A stretch of 64,000 nt of DNA from contig CAYWKU010000016.1 in NCBI GenBank assembly GCA_964459325.1, positions 1-64,000 on the forward strand, written 5' to 3'. Below are positions 32,624 through 40,670 of this stretch, piece by piece (positions within the stretch are counted from its first letter, which is position 1; each line of letters begins with the position of its first letter). The stretch is from CAYWKU01 sp964459325 (GTDB lineage: Bacteria; RBG-13-61-14; CAYWKU01). The notes beneath the pieces were generated by a model. It saw only the letters and a program-made list of their open reading frames with translations. It was not told the DNA's origin and ran no database searches. Made by a program: the position numbers and the translations under genes.

Positions 32624-32637
32624 CCGGCGCCGATAAA

Positions 32638-33603
32638 ATGGTAAGATGCACGCTATGCCCCAAGGAGTGCGAGCTTGCTCATTCGGAACGAGGGGATTGC
32701 CGGGCGAGGGTTAACCTGGACGGTAAGCTGATTACACTTGTCTACGGCAAACCGTGCTCAGCGAATATCGACCCGGTGGAAAAAAAGCCGATGTTCCATT
32801 TTCTGCCGGGAACCCGTATTTTCAGCATCGCCACCGCCGGATGCAACCTGCATTGCAAAAATTGCCAGAACTGGGAGATATCCCAGCGCGAGCCGGAAAC
32901 CACCCGGAACATAGACCTGCCTCCGGAAGCCGTGGTGCGCTCCGCCGCGAACAATGGGTGTCGGTCGATAGCCTACACTTACTCCGAGCCGATGACCTTC
33001 TTCGAGTACGCGCTCGACACCGGAATGCTGGCCAGGAAATGGGGCCTGAAAAACGTCCTGGTAACCGCGGCTTACATCAATGAAAAGCCAATGCGCGAGC
33101 TTTGCAAAATGGCCGACGGGGCAAACGTTGACCTGAAGGGATATTCGGACAAATTCTACCGGGAAGTTTGCGACGGAGACCTTCAAACCGTGCTGAGAAG
33201 CCTGGAGGTAATGCGGGAGGAAGGCGTGTTCGTCGAGGTCACCAACCTGATAATACCCACCTATAACGACGGGCCGGATATGATTCGCAAGCTGTGCGAC
33301 TGGCTGGTCAAAAACATGGGGCCGGAAACGCCGTTGCATTTTTCAAGGTTTTTCCCTTACTACCGGATGAGGAACTTGTATCGCACCCCGGTTGAGACGC
33401 TCAAGCAGGCCAGGGATATAGCCCTGGACGTGGGGATGTATTACGTTTATATGGGTAATGTGCCCGACGAGTACGAGGACACCTACTGCCCCGAATGCGA
33501 TAAGCTCCTTATATCCCGCACAGGATACAGGGTAAACAGAAACGTTCTCGAAGACGGGAAATGCCCCGACTGCGGAAAAACTATCGCGGGGGTGTGGAAA
33601 TGA
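32638..33603 (+). CDS. AmmeMemoRadiSam system radical SAM enzyme
   Basis: The 321-residue radical SAM protein has the [4Fe-4S] motif CNLHCKNCQNWEIS (CxxxCxxC) near residue 70 and the PflA-like YTYSEPMTFFEY. It also has an N-terminal CTLCPKECELAHSERGDC cysteine cluster and a C-terminal zinc ribbon CPECDKLL...CPDCGKTI. It matches the AmmeMemoRadiSam radical SAM type, related to pyruvate-formate-lyase activases, whose reaction is unknown. The cofactor and lack of a signal place it in the cytoplasm. Its stop overlaps the next start in ATGA. Confidence 0.9.
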   Translation: MVRCTLCPKECELAHSERGDCRARVNLDGKLITLVYGKPCSANIDPVEKKPMFHFLPGTRIFSIATAGCNLHCKNCQNWEISQREPETTRNIDLPPEAVVRSAANNGCRSIAYTYSEPMTFFEYALDTGMLARKWGLKNVLVTAAYINEKPMRELCKMADGANVDLKGYSDKFYREVCDGDLQTVLRSLEVMREEGVFVEVTNLIIPTYNDGPDMIRKLCDWLVKNMGPETPLHFSRFFPYYRMRNLYRTPVETLKQARDIALDVGMYYVYMGNVPDEYEDTYCPECDKLLISRTGYRVNRNVLEDGKCPDCGKTIAGVWK

Positions 33604-33794
33604 GTGAATTGCTCAAAGAATCGGAGTTGAAAGGCCGTTTTTCGAAATGGAGCAGGCGCAGCTTCGGGCGCTTCGCCGCCATGGTGACCGCAGCGGTTGC
33701 GGTGTGCAGACCCCGGCTCACCACCGGCCCGGTTAACACATCGAAAAAAGTAGCCCGTCACTGGAAAAATTCCCGGGGAAAGAGCGAAAATTGA
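33600..33794 (+). CDS. 64-residue protein with twin-arginine-like N-terminus
   Basis: The protein has a charged N-terminus, then SRRSFGRF (18-25), then a hydrophobic AAMVTAAVAVC run (26-36) and a basic tail of 28 residues. SRRSFGRF fits the Tat consensus SRRxFLK except for Gly-Arg in the last positions. The start overlaps the radical SAM stop (ATGA) and the end overlaps the MEMO start (TTGA), so the gene is tightly embedded. It may be a Tat-exported or membrane micropeptide, a substrate of the radical SAM enzyme, or a shortened Tat protein. No family is recognised. Confidence 0.5.
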   Translation: MSELLKESELKGRFSKWSRRSFGRFAAMVTAAVAVCRPRLTTGPVNTSKKVARHWKNSRGKSEN

Positions 33795-34756
33795 AAATAA
33801 TCAGGCTTTTAACCCTCGTCCTTATAATTTCTTCCCTTGCCACCGTATCTGTATGGAACGGCGGTTGCGAGAAAGAAGAAAAAACCGAAAAGGAAGCGAC
33901 CGCCCCGAAAGATGTTATCGGCCCCAAAGTGGCCGGGTCGTTTTATCCCGCCGACCCGGAAGCGCTGAAGGGCATGATTGAGGGCTTTTACGAAAAAACC
34001 CCGCAGGTGGTCTTAAGCTCGGGGCTGATGGGGGTTATATGTCCTCATGCGGGCTATAAATATTCCGGGCCGGTGGCTTCGTACATATTCAAAAACCTTC
34101 CTAAAAACAGGTATCGGAAAATAGTAATAATCTTCCCCAGTCATCACGGCCGCTTCCGGGGTGTGCTGGCACTGGATACGGATGCATACAAAACCCCCCT
34201 GGGGACAGTCGGGGTGGACAGGCAAGCGGTAAAGGCTCTCATTAAAAAAGACCCCGTGATTTTCTACTCCGATAAGCATTATAATCGTGAGCATTCGATG
34301 GAGGTTATGCTCCCCTTCCTCCAGTCTTCACTCGGGGACAGTTTTGAAATCGTGCCGCTGATGATGGGCGACCAATCACCGCGAATGGCGGGAAGATTGG
34401 CTGAGATACTGTATGAGGAGTTCAAGGGCTCCGACGTGCTTTTCCTTGCAAGCACCGACCTCAGCCATTACCACTCGTACGAGAAGGCGAATCTTCTGGA
34501 TTCCCGCGCACTTACACATATTACCAACCTTGACGAGCAGGGTCTGATAAGCGCCTTGCGCTCCGGAGATGCCGAGATGTGCGGCTACGGGCCGGTGCTT
34601 TGTATGATGAAGCTGGCCGAGTTGCGGGGAGGCGGCGCCGTGCGGGTGCTCAAACACGCCAACTCGGGAGACACTCAAGGCAAAAAGGACAGGGTCGTCG
34701 GGTATGCATCGGTGGCCATATTCTCCACAAACCCGGTGGGAGAAGAAAAAGATTGA
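33791..34756 (+). CDS. AmmeMemoRadiSam system protein B (MEMO family), exported
   Basis: The 321-residue MEMO-family protein has metal-site motifs CPHAGYKYSGPVASY, IFPSHHGRF, EHSMEVMLPFLQ and STDLSHYHSY. MEMO proteins resemble extradiol dioxygenases and bind a metal. Unlike typical cytosolic members, this one begins with KIIRLLTLVLIISSLATVSV then WNGGC, a type II signal-like sequence, followed by an acidic linker. It is probably anchored in the periplasm. The TTG start overlaps the previous stop in TTGA. The partner AMMECR1 gene follows in the same overlapping way. Confidence 0.88.
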   Translation: MKIIRLLTLVLIISSLATVSVWNGGCEKEEKTEKEATAPKDVIGPKVAGSFYPADPEALKGMIEGFYEKTPQVVLSSGLMGVICPHAGYKYSGPVASYIFKNLPKNRYRKIVIIFPSHHGRFRGVLALDTDAYKTPLGTVGVDRQAVKALIKKDPVIFYSDKHYNREHSMEVMLPFLQSSLGDSFEIVPLMMGDQSPRMAGRLAEILYEEFKGSDVLFLASTDLSHYHSYEKANLLDSRALTHITNLDEQGLISALRSGDAEMCGYGPVLCMMKLAELRGGGAVRVLKHANSGDTQGKKDRVVGYASVAIFSTNPVGEEKD

Positions 34757-35478
34757 AAATTCGTAGAGTTATAATAATCGCCGCCCTTGTTTTGTCGGCG
34801 CTTATCGGTTTGGCGTGCGAAAAGGGGGCCAAGGAAACCACTCAACCCGGAGAAACCTCGTCAAAATCGGAAGTTATGAAGCCGCAGGCCAAGGAGTTTT
34901 CCCTTTCCGGGCGCGAAAAACAGATTCTCCTGGATATAGCCCGCAAAACTCTTGACCAGTGGGTCAAAGACCGTACCATCCCGGATTTCGATGTGCCGAA
35001 AGGCGTACTCCGCCAGAATGGCGCGGCTTTCGTCACCCTGCGCAAAAACGGCAAATTACGCGGCTGCATCGGGCATATAATCGCCCGGGAGCCGCTTTAC
35101 AAGTGCGTCAAGGATATGGCCGTCTCCGCATCCACCCACGACCGCCGCTTTCCGCCGGTCAAGCCGGAAGAGCTGGATGACATCATGGTTGAAGTCAGTG
35201 TTCTTACGCCGCCGAAGCGGGTGGATAATATTTCCGCCATCCAGATGGGCCGGCACGGGGTTATAATGGAAAAAGGGCGCCACAGAGGCGTTTATCTGCC
35301 TCAGGTGGCGGGGGAGACAGGTTGGGACAAGCGGGAGTTCCTCTCGAATTTGTGCGCCAACAAGGCCGGTCTGCCGCCCGGTTGTTACCAAAATCCTTCC
35401 GTAAATCTCTACACCTTCAGGGCCATAGTATTCGAAGAGAAACACGACCCCAAATCCTCCGGAGATAGCACGCCATAA
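34753..35478 (+). CDS. AmmeMemoRadiSam system protein A (AMMECR1 family), exported
   Basis: The AMMECR1 domain (about residues 55-225) shows AAFVTLRKNGKLRGCIGHI and DRRFPPVKPEELDDIMVEVSV, both family hallmarks. The product is 241 residues. The N-terminus is RRVIIIAALVLSALIGLAC followed by a polar linker, so it looks like a lipoprotein or membrane-anchored form of a normally cytosolic domain. The start is TTG at 34753, giving a TTGA overlap with MEMO. A longer upstream frame would lie inside the MEMO gene. AMMECR1 function is unknown. Confidence 0.88.
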   Translation: MKIRRVIIIAALVLSALIGLACEKGAKETTQPGETSSKSEVMKPQAKEFSLSGREKQILLDIARKTLDQWVKDRTIPDFDVPKGVLRQNGAAFVTLRKNGKLRGCIGHIIAREPLYKCVKDMAVSASTHDRRFPPVKPEELDDIMVEVSVLTPPKRVDNISAIQMGRHGVIMEKGRHRGVYLPQVAGETGWDKREFLSNLCANKAGLPPGCYQNPSVNLYTFRAIVFEEKHDPKSSGDSTP

Positions 35479-35674
35479 CCGCAGGACGGCTTCCTTTTTC
35501 GACACTCTCCCAAGCACGGCAAAAAAATGAAATTTCAGTAGCAATCCGAGTTGAATTTAGTTACCATCGGGCTTGCAAATGGAAGAGTTTTACCACCAAC
35601 TCCCCCGACCCCGTAAAATTTTTTCGGGCAAGGATAAGGGGGAGGGTGTACGTAAATCAAGGAAGAGGTAAGGC

Positions 35675-36814
35675 ATGGCGCTTACCGGAACATTGAGGGA
35701 CTTCGGCATAGCCGAAATACTCCAGCTTATAGGCACTCAGAAAAAGACGGGCGTGCTCACCGTGGAAGACGGTAAACGCCGGGCGGAAATCGAGTTCGCC
35801 GACGGCATGGTAGTGGGCGCTAAGGGCGGCGAGGAGACCGTCAACCTCGAGGAGCGTCTGCTGCGAGCCGGACTTGCGACCACGGAACAGCTTCAGGCTG
35901 CTCAGAAACAGGTGCAAGAGACCCTGAAGCCGCTGTCGACGGTGCTGATAAGCGAGGGTTACGTGGACCCGCCCACGCTGCGGGATATAGTGGCCCAGCA
36001 TAACTCCGAGATAGTTTACGAAGTTTTCGACTGGAAATCGGGTACTTACGCCTTTAACCAGAAATTCGTGCAGTATGACAAGCAGCTTATAACCCCCATC
36101 CCCGCCGAATCCATCATGATGGAAGGATTGCGCATTCTTGACGAAGGGCCCGGGGTGCGCAAGCTTTTGCCGTCGCTGGAGGAACTGTACAGCAAAGTCA
36201 ACCGCTCCACGGGGGAACTGGATGCCCTGGAGCCGGAAACCAAGGAACTCTACAGCCTGATAGACGGTCAACGTGCGCTCAAAGACGTCATCCTGGCCTC
36301 CGGCCAGCCGAAATTCGACGCCATGAAGCGGCTGGCGTGGATGAGGGCGAACCGATACATACTGCGGGAAAAGGAGCCCGGCAACGCCGAAAGGGCCGCG
36401 CCTTCCAAGCCTCAAAAGGTTACCCCTCTCACCATGGCGGCGCTGTACGCGTTGCTGGCGGTGGTGGTGATAATGTTGGTTTTCAAGCTGGGAGGCGAAA
36501 TAGTCAAGTTCTCATCGCCGCTTGCAAAGGCCCGAAACCCGATACTGGAACGGAGTATACCCGCCCAGTTGGAACAGACCAGGCTCAACAGGGTTCGACG
36601 GGCGCTCGAGGTTTATAGACTGAAACATGGCCGATACCCGGATAACCTCAAACTGCTGGCGGAAGAAAGGCTTCTGCGCCACGGGGATATAAATCCCGTG
36701 GGAAGCAAAAAACCGGCTTACATACCCGTCGAGAACGGCGAGGATTACCTTATTGGAGCCGAAGCAAGCGCCTTGCTTACGACTACCAGAAGTGGAGAAA
36801 ACCCGATACCGTGA
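35675..36814 (+). CDS. DUF4388-domain protein with membrane segment and pseudopilin-like tail
   Basis: In this 379-residue protein the N-terminus GTLRDFGIAEILQLIGTQKKTG is the DUF4388 (PATAN-like) module seen in gliding, chemotaxis and pilus regulators. A second region (LEERLLRAGLATTEQLQAAQ; VLISEGYVDPPTLRDIVAQH) resembles the helical N-terminus of GspE/PilB ATPases. After about residue 250 come one membrane segment (AALYALLAVVVIMLVF) and a tail RRALEVYRLKHGRYPDNLKL like the helix-loop of type II secretion pseudopilins. It is a probable regulator tied to pili or surface motility. Its stop overlaps phoH in GTGA. Confidence 0.75.
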   Translation: MALTGTLRDFGIAEILQLIGTQKKTGVLTVEDGKRRAEIEFADGMVVGAKGGEETVNLEERLLRAGLATTEQLQAAQKQVQETLKPLSTVLISEGYVDPPTLRDIVAQHNSEIVYEVFDWKSGTYAFNQKFVQYDKQLITPIPAESIMMEGLRILDEGPGVRKLLPSLEELYSKVNRSTGELDALEPETKELYSLIDGQRALKDVILASGQPKFDAMKRLAWMRANRYILREKEPGNAERAAPSKPQKVTPLTMAALYALLAVVVIMLVFKLGGEIVKFSSPLAKARNPILERSIPAQLEQTRLNRVRRALEVYRLKHGRYPDNLKLLAEERLLRHGDINPVGSKKPAYIPVENGEDYLIGAEASALLTTTRSGENPIP

Positions 36815-37782
36815 GGAACGCGCGTAAAAGCTCCACCGCCGAAGAAAAGGTGATAGTGGAAAATCCGGACTTCCTCCAGCTCCTTTGCGGGGAAAGGGAC
36901 GAGAACCTGCGCCTTATTGAAGAAACCACCGGGGCTGTAATAAGTCCCCGCGGCAACGAAATTTCCATCTTCGGCGACCCCCAGGCGGTGAAGAAAGCCC
37001 GCAAGGCCATAGAAGACTTGCAAAACCTCCTGGAATCCGGACACAAGCTTTCACCACAGGATATTATCCCCGCCACCCAATGGAGCGAAAATGAAGGCGC
37101 CACGGCCACCGAGCTGGCAAGGGAAGGCTTCTTTCTCAAGGGCAGGAAGAAGGTAATTTCACCCAAAAGCCCGAACCAGCGCGATTACGTGCGGGCCATC
37201 CAGGAAAAGGACATAGTCTTTGCCATCGGCCCGGCGGGAACCGGAAAAACATACCTGGCCATGTCGATGGCGGTGTGGAACCTTCAGCAACGGCTGGTGG
37301 AGCGGATAATACTCACCAGACCCGCCGTGGAAGCCGGCGAGAAGCTCGGATTCCTGCCCGGGGACATGGTGGAGAAGGTTAACCCCTACCTCCGCCCGCT
37401 GTACGATGCGTTGCACGACATGATGGAAATCGAGCAGGCCCGGGACTTTATCGAAAAAGGGGTTATCGAAGTCGCCCCGCTGGCTTTCATGCGAGGCAGA
37501 ACGCTTAACGATTCCTTCGTGGTACTGGATGAGGCTCAGAATACCACGCCCGCTCAGATGAAAATGCTGCTCACCCGTCTCGGATTCGACTCGAAGGCCG
37601 TAATAACCGGAGACATCACCCAGACCGACCTTCCGCCGGGCAAAATCAGCGGGCTTATCCACGCCAAGAAAATACTCGAACCCATCAGGGACATCCGGTT
37701 CTGCTACTTTACCGAGCAGGACGTGGTAAGACACCCCCTCATCCAGGAAATAATCCGCGCTTACGAAGAGGACGAAGCATAG
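36811..37782 (+). CDS. phoH: PhoH family ATPase (PhoH-like phosphate starvation protein)
   Basis: PhoH proteins are RNA-linked P-loop ATPases often next to ybeY. The 323-residue protein has a KH-like N-terminus (LRLIEETTGAVISPRGNEI), Walker A GPAGTGKTYLA, and VVLDEAQNTTPAQMKMLLTRLG with TGDITQTDLP as Walker B and sensor regions. The start is GTG at 36811 overlapping the previous stop. Its stop shares one base with the GTG of the 7TM-HD gene. The neighbourhood phoH / 7TM-HD / ybeY is widely conserved and points to RNA metabolism and ribosome quality control. Confidence 0.94.
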   Translation: MRNARKSSTAEEKVIVENPDFLQLLCGERDENLRLIEETTGAVISPRGNEISIFGDPQAVKKARKAIEDLQNLLESGHKLSPQDIIPATQWSENEGATATELAREGFFLKGRKKVISPKSPNQRDYVRAIQEKDIVFAIGPAGTGKTYLAMSMAVWNLQQRLVERIILTRPAVEAGEKLGFLPGDMVEKVNPYLRPLYDALHDMMEIEQARDFIEKGVIEVAPLAFMRGRTLNDSFVVLDEAQNTTPAQMKMLLTRLGFDSKAVITGDITQTDLPPGKISGLIHAKKILEPIRDIRFCYFTEQDVVRHPLIQEIIRAYEEDEA

Positions 37783-40316
37783 TGGCCAACTCCAGGATAA
37801 GCGATGATATGAAGCCTTTCAGGCGGGGGAAAAGCAAATCCGCCGCACGATTATGGGGAATGGTGGAAATTGACCCCTTCCTGCTTAAACCCGGCTTCCA
37901 GAAGTGGGTGCTGCTGGTACTGGTCTCCCTGGTCATCGCCGTCCTGTTCCGCTACCCGAGCGTGGAGAGCCGGGAGTTTCGCGATTACGAGGTGGGGGAC
38001 ATAGCTCAGGAAGACGTGTTCGCTCCCCGCGACATCCTCATGGTCGACGAAGCGGCCACCGAAAGTAAACGCCGGCAAGCCGCGGAAGAAACGTGGCCGG
38101 TATTCGACTACGACGCGGATTTCGCTAAAAACGCCGTAAACCGCGTGCATGAAGCATTTCAAATAGCCCGGGATTTCTATAGTCGCGAGTGGGATTGGGA
38201 GCAGGCCGAAGCCAATCGGGTCAAGCTGATGCGGGAAATGGGCCGTAGCAACGCAGCCGATGCCATTCCTTTCATACCCGACGAGGATTATACTGAGCGG
38301 GAAGCGGAGCTGCGCCGCCGTTTTGCGGAAACCCTTTCCGGGGACGAAGGAAAACCCCTCGAAATTACCGACAGGATGTGGAGCGATTTTAAAAAGGACC
38401 ACTTCAGCGAGAAAACGGAGAATAAAATCTCCACGCTTCTTCTGCAGGTCCTGAACGAAGGAGTGGCGCCCTCAAAGGACGACCTTCCCACCGGAGCGGG
38501 CAAAGGGATTACGGTCAGAGCACTGAGGACCTCGGGGAAAGCCGAAGAATACCCCAAGGGCGACATTTCATCCATCCTCGGCGTGGAGGAAGCGCAAAAG
38601 CTTATCCGCGACCGCGCCCTGGCTCAGTTCGGCAGGGAAATATCGTGGTTCCTTAGAAACGCCATCGTCAAAATCGCCGCCCAACTGGTCAAGCCGAATT
38701 ACACGTTCAACAAGTCGCGGACAAAAGCTGAAAAGCAGGACGCAAGCTCGTCGGCTTCACAGGTCTATATACAGATAAAGAAGGGAGAAAAAATAGTCGA
38801 GCAGGGGGAGCCCGTAACCGAAAAGACCATGAAAAGGATTTCCATGGTGCAAGGGGGCAAGTCTCCGGGGCACGCACTGATTTATGTGGGCGGCAACTTC
38901 ATGTGGATTTGCGCCCTGCTGGCTATGCTTTACACCTTCTCCTCGCGTAATATACGCAAGTTCAAGCCCTCGAACAAGGACCTCGTTCACATCGCCATTA
39001 ACCTGGTGCTCATGGTGGCGATACTGAAGCTGGTCATGTCCGGGGCGGAGGAAATCGGAACCGAACAGGGCCCCTACATACTGTACATCATACCCATGAT
39101 GGCGGGCGCCATGCTTATCCGGCTGGTGCTCAACTCCGAAATGGCCCTGGTTTTCTCCATAGTCTTGAGCATAATCTCGGCGGCGCTCACCGGAAGTCCG
39201 TACTACGGCATTTACGTGTTGACAGGCAGCATAGTGGGCGCCGAAGCGGTCGGGCAGGCCAAGACCCGCAGCGAGCTTGCAAAGGCCGGCCTGGTTACAG
39301 GCGCGGCCAACATTTTCGTGGTGCTGGCGATAGCGCTCGTGCAGGGCGAATTCGCAGGGCCACTCACTTTCTATAACTCCCTGCTGGCGCTGGGCGGCGG
39401 GCTTATAGCGAGCTTCTTCGTGCTCGGTTTCGCGCCGCTGGTGGAAAATCTCTTCGGGTACGTGACCGACATCCGACTTCTGGAACTCGCCAACCAGGAA
39501 CATCCGCTGCTCAAGGCACTGATAATGAACGCCCCCGGCACCTATCAGCACAGCATCACCCTGGGCATACTGTCCGAGGAAGCGGCCAAGGCCATTCACG
39601 TCAACCCGCTGCTGGTCAAAGTGGCCGCGCTTTATCACGATATAGGCAAGATGGAAAAGCCTTCCTATTTCGTGGAGAACCAAAAGGAAACCGGCAACCC
39701 TCACGAGCGGCTGAACCCCACGATGAGCAGCCTGATTATTTCCAGCCACGTCCGCTATGGAGTGGAGTTGGCCAAAATGTACCGGCTGCCGCAGATAATA
39801 GTGGACGTCATCCCGCAGCATCACGGCACCAGCCTGATGAAGTACTTTTATCACAAGGCCAGGGAGAAGGAAGACCCCGAGCTTAACCAGATAGAGGAAA
39901 AGGACTTCCGCTATCCCGGCCCGAAACCCCAAACCCGGGAAGCGGGCATCATCATGCTGGCCGACAGCGTCGAGGCCGCCGCCAGGTCCCTGCCCGAGCC
40001 CACGCCGGCAAAGCTGCGCAACCAGGTAAAAAAAATCATAGGAAATATATTCAGCGACGGCCAGCTCGATGAGTGCGAGTTGACACTCAAGGACTTAAAC
40101 GCCATCGCGGAAGCGTTCATCAACGTGCTTACCAGCATGTATCATTCACGGCCCGAGTATCCCGAAATGTCTGCCACTGCCGCGAAAACGGACGAAGGAA
40201 GGAAGAAAGTTGGCAATCAGAATCCGCCGAGAGAAGGTTCCGATGAAAGCGGACGCGAGGGAAAGGGAGAGAATTCGAAGAAGGGTAAAGAAGGTCCTGT
40301 CCGTTCTGGGGTTTGA
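37782..40316 (+). CDS. 7TM-HD (PgpH/YqfF-type) membrane phosphohydrolase
   Basis: The 844-residue protein has one N-terminal membrane segment (WVLLVLVSLVIAVLF), a large extracytoplasmic domain (about residues 60-360) and a seven-helix membrane region. A C-terminal HD domain follows, with YQHSITLGILSEEAA, KVAALYHDIGKMEKP and VDVIPQHHGTSL. In Firmicutes PgpH of this type hydrolyses c-di-AMP; a putative diadenylate cyclase lies at 56241, so the same signal is plausible here. The start GTG at 37782 overlaps the phoH stop. The low-complexity C-terminus overlaps ybeY by 107 bp. Confidence 0.9.
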   Translation: MANSRISDDMKPFRRGKSKSAARLWGMVEIDPFLLKPGFQKWVLLVLVSLVIAVLFRYPSVESREFRDYEVGDIAQEDVFAPRDILMVDEAATESKRRQAAEETWPVFDYDADFAKNAVNRVHEAFQIARDFYSREWDWEQAEANRVKLMREMGRSNAADAIPFIPDEDYTEREAELRRRFAETLSGDEGKPLEITDRMWSDFKKDHFSEKTENKISTLLLQVLNEGVAPSKDDLPTGAGKGITVRALRTSGKAEEYPKGDISSILGVEEAQKLIRDRALAQFGREISWFLRNAIVKIAAQLVKPNYTFNKSRTKAEKQDASSSASQVYIQIKKGEKIVEQGEPVTEKTMKRISMVQGGKSPGHALIYVGGNFMWICALLAMLYTFSSRNIRKFKPSNKDLVHIAINLVLMVAILKLVMSGAEEIGTEQGPYILYIIPMMAGAMLIRLVLNSEMALVFSIVLSIISAALTGSPYYGIYVLTGSIVGAEAVGQAKTRSELAKAGLVTGAANIFVVLAIALVQGEFAGPLTFYNSLLALGGGLIASFFVLGFAPLVENLFGYVTDIRLLELANQEHPLLKALIMNAPGTYQHSITLGILSEEAAKAIHVNPLLVKVAALYHDIGKMEKPSYFVENQKETGNPHERLNPTMSSLIISSHVRYGVELAKMYRLPQIIVDVIPQHHGTSLMKYFYHKAREKEDPELNQIEEKDFRYPGPKPQTREAGIIMLADSVEAAARSLPEPTPAKLRNQVKKIIGNIFSDGQLDECELTLKDLNAIAEAFINVLTSMYHSRPEYPEMSATAAKTDEGRKKVGNQNPPREGSDESGREGKGENSKKGKEGPVRSGV

Positions 40317-40608
40317 AGAAGTCGAGTTAAGTGTCATAATTACCAGTCCCGGGCGCATGAAAGAAATGAACGTTAAGTGGCGCGGCAAAGACAAGCCCGC
40401 GCGAATACTTTCCTTTCCGCAAGGCCCTTCGCCCGGTCCCGTTTACGTGCTGGGAGATATTGCTATAAACGGCGGCGAAGTTAAATTCCCCGACCGGTTG
40501 CTGGTTCACGGAATTCTGCACCTTTTGGGCTACGAGCACGATACGCAGGAAAATTATCGCATGATGCGGGAAAAGGAGAAGGAGGTGTTGAAAACCCTCG
40601 GCGCCTGA
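40210..40608 (+). CDS. ybeY: Endoribonuclease YbeY
   Basis: YbeY is a zinc RNase involved in 16S rRNA 3'-end maturation and ribosome quality control. The zinc motif is HGILHLLGYEHD, and SPGRMKEMNVKWRGKDKPA and YVLGDIAIN are conserved. The 132-residue form starts at TTG 40210 with GGAAGGAAG upstream, giving a 107-bp overlap with the previous gene. An ATG at 40243 would give a 121-residue protein with a smaller overlap. A strong hairpin follows the stop. Confidence 0.92.
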   Translation: MAIRIRREKVPMKADARERERIRRRVKKVLSVLGFEEVELSVIITSPGRMKEMNVKWRGKDKPARILSFPQGPSPGPVYVLGDIAINGGEVKFPDRLLVHGILHLLGYEHDTQENYRMMREKEKEVLKTLGA

Positions 40609-40630
40609 ACGCCACTCCGGGCCTTCATCG

Positions 40631-40655
40631 GGCCGGCCTCGAGGGCCGGCCTTTT
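40631..40655 (+). terminator. Rho-independent terminator or attenuator after ybeY
   Basis: An 8-bp GC stem, GGCCGGCC / GGCCGGCC with loop TCGAG, is followed by four T residues, 16 nt before the lnt start. It may only partly terminate, separating lnt-prfB-lysS from the phoH transcript. Confidence 0.65.
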
Positions 40656-40670
40656 GATGATATGTGAACG

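Noticed and set aside
38757..39932. 391-codon open frame on the minus strand
   Set aside because: Shadow of the 7TM-HD gene; no motif, no ribosome-binding site.
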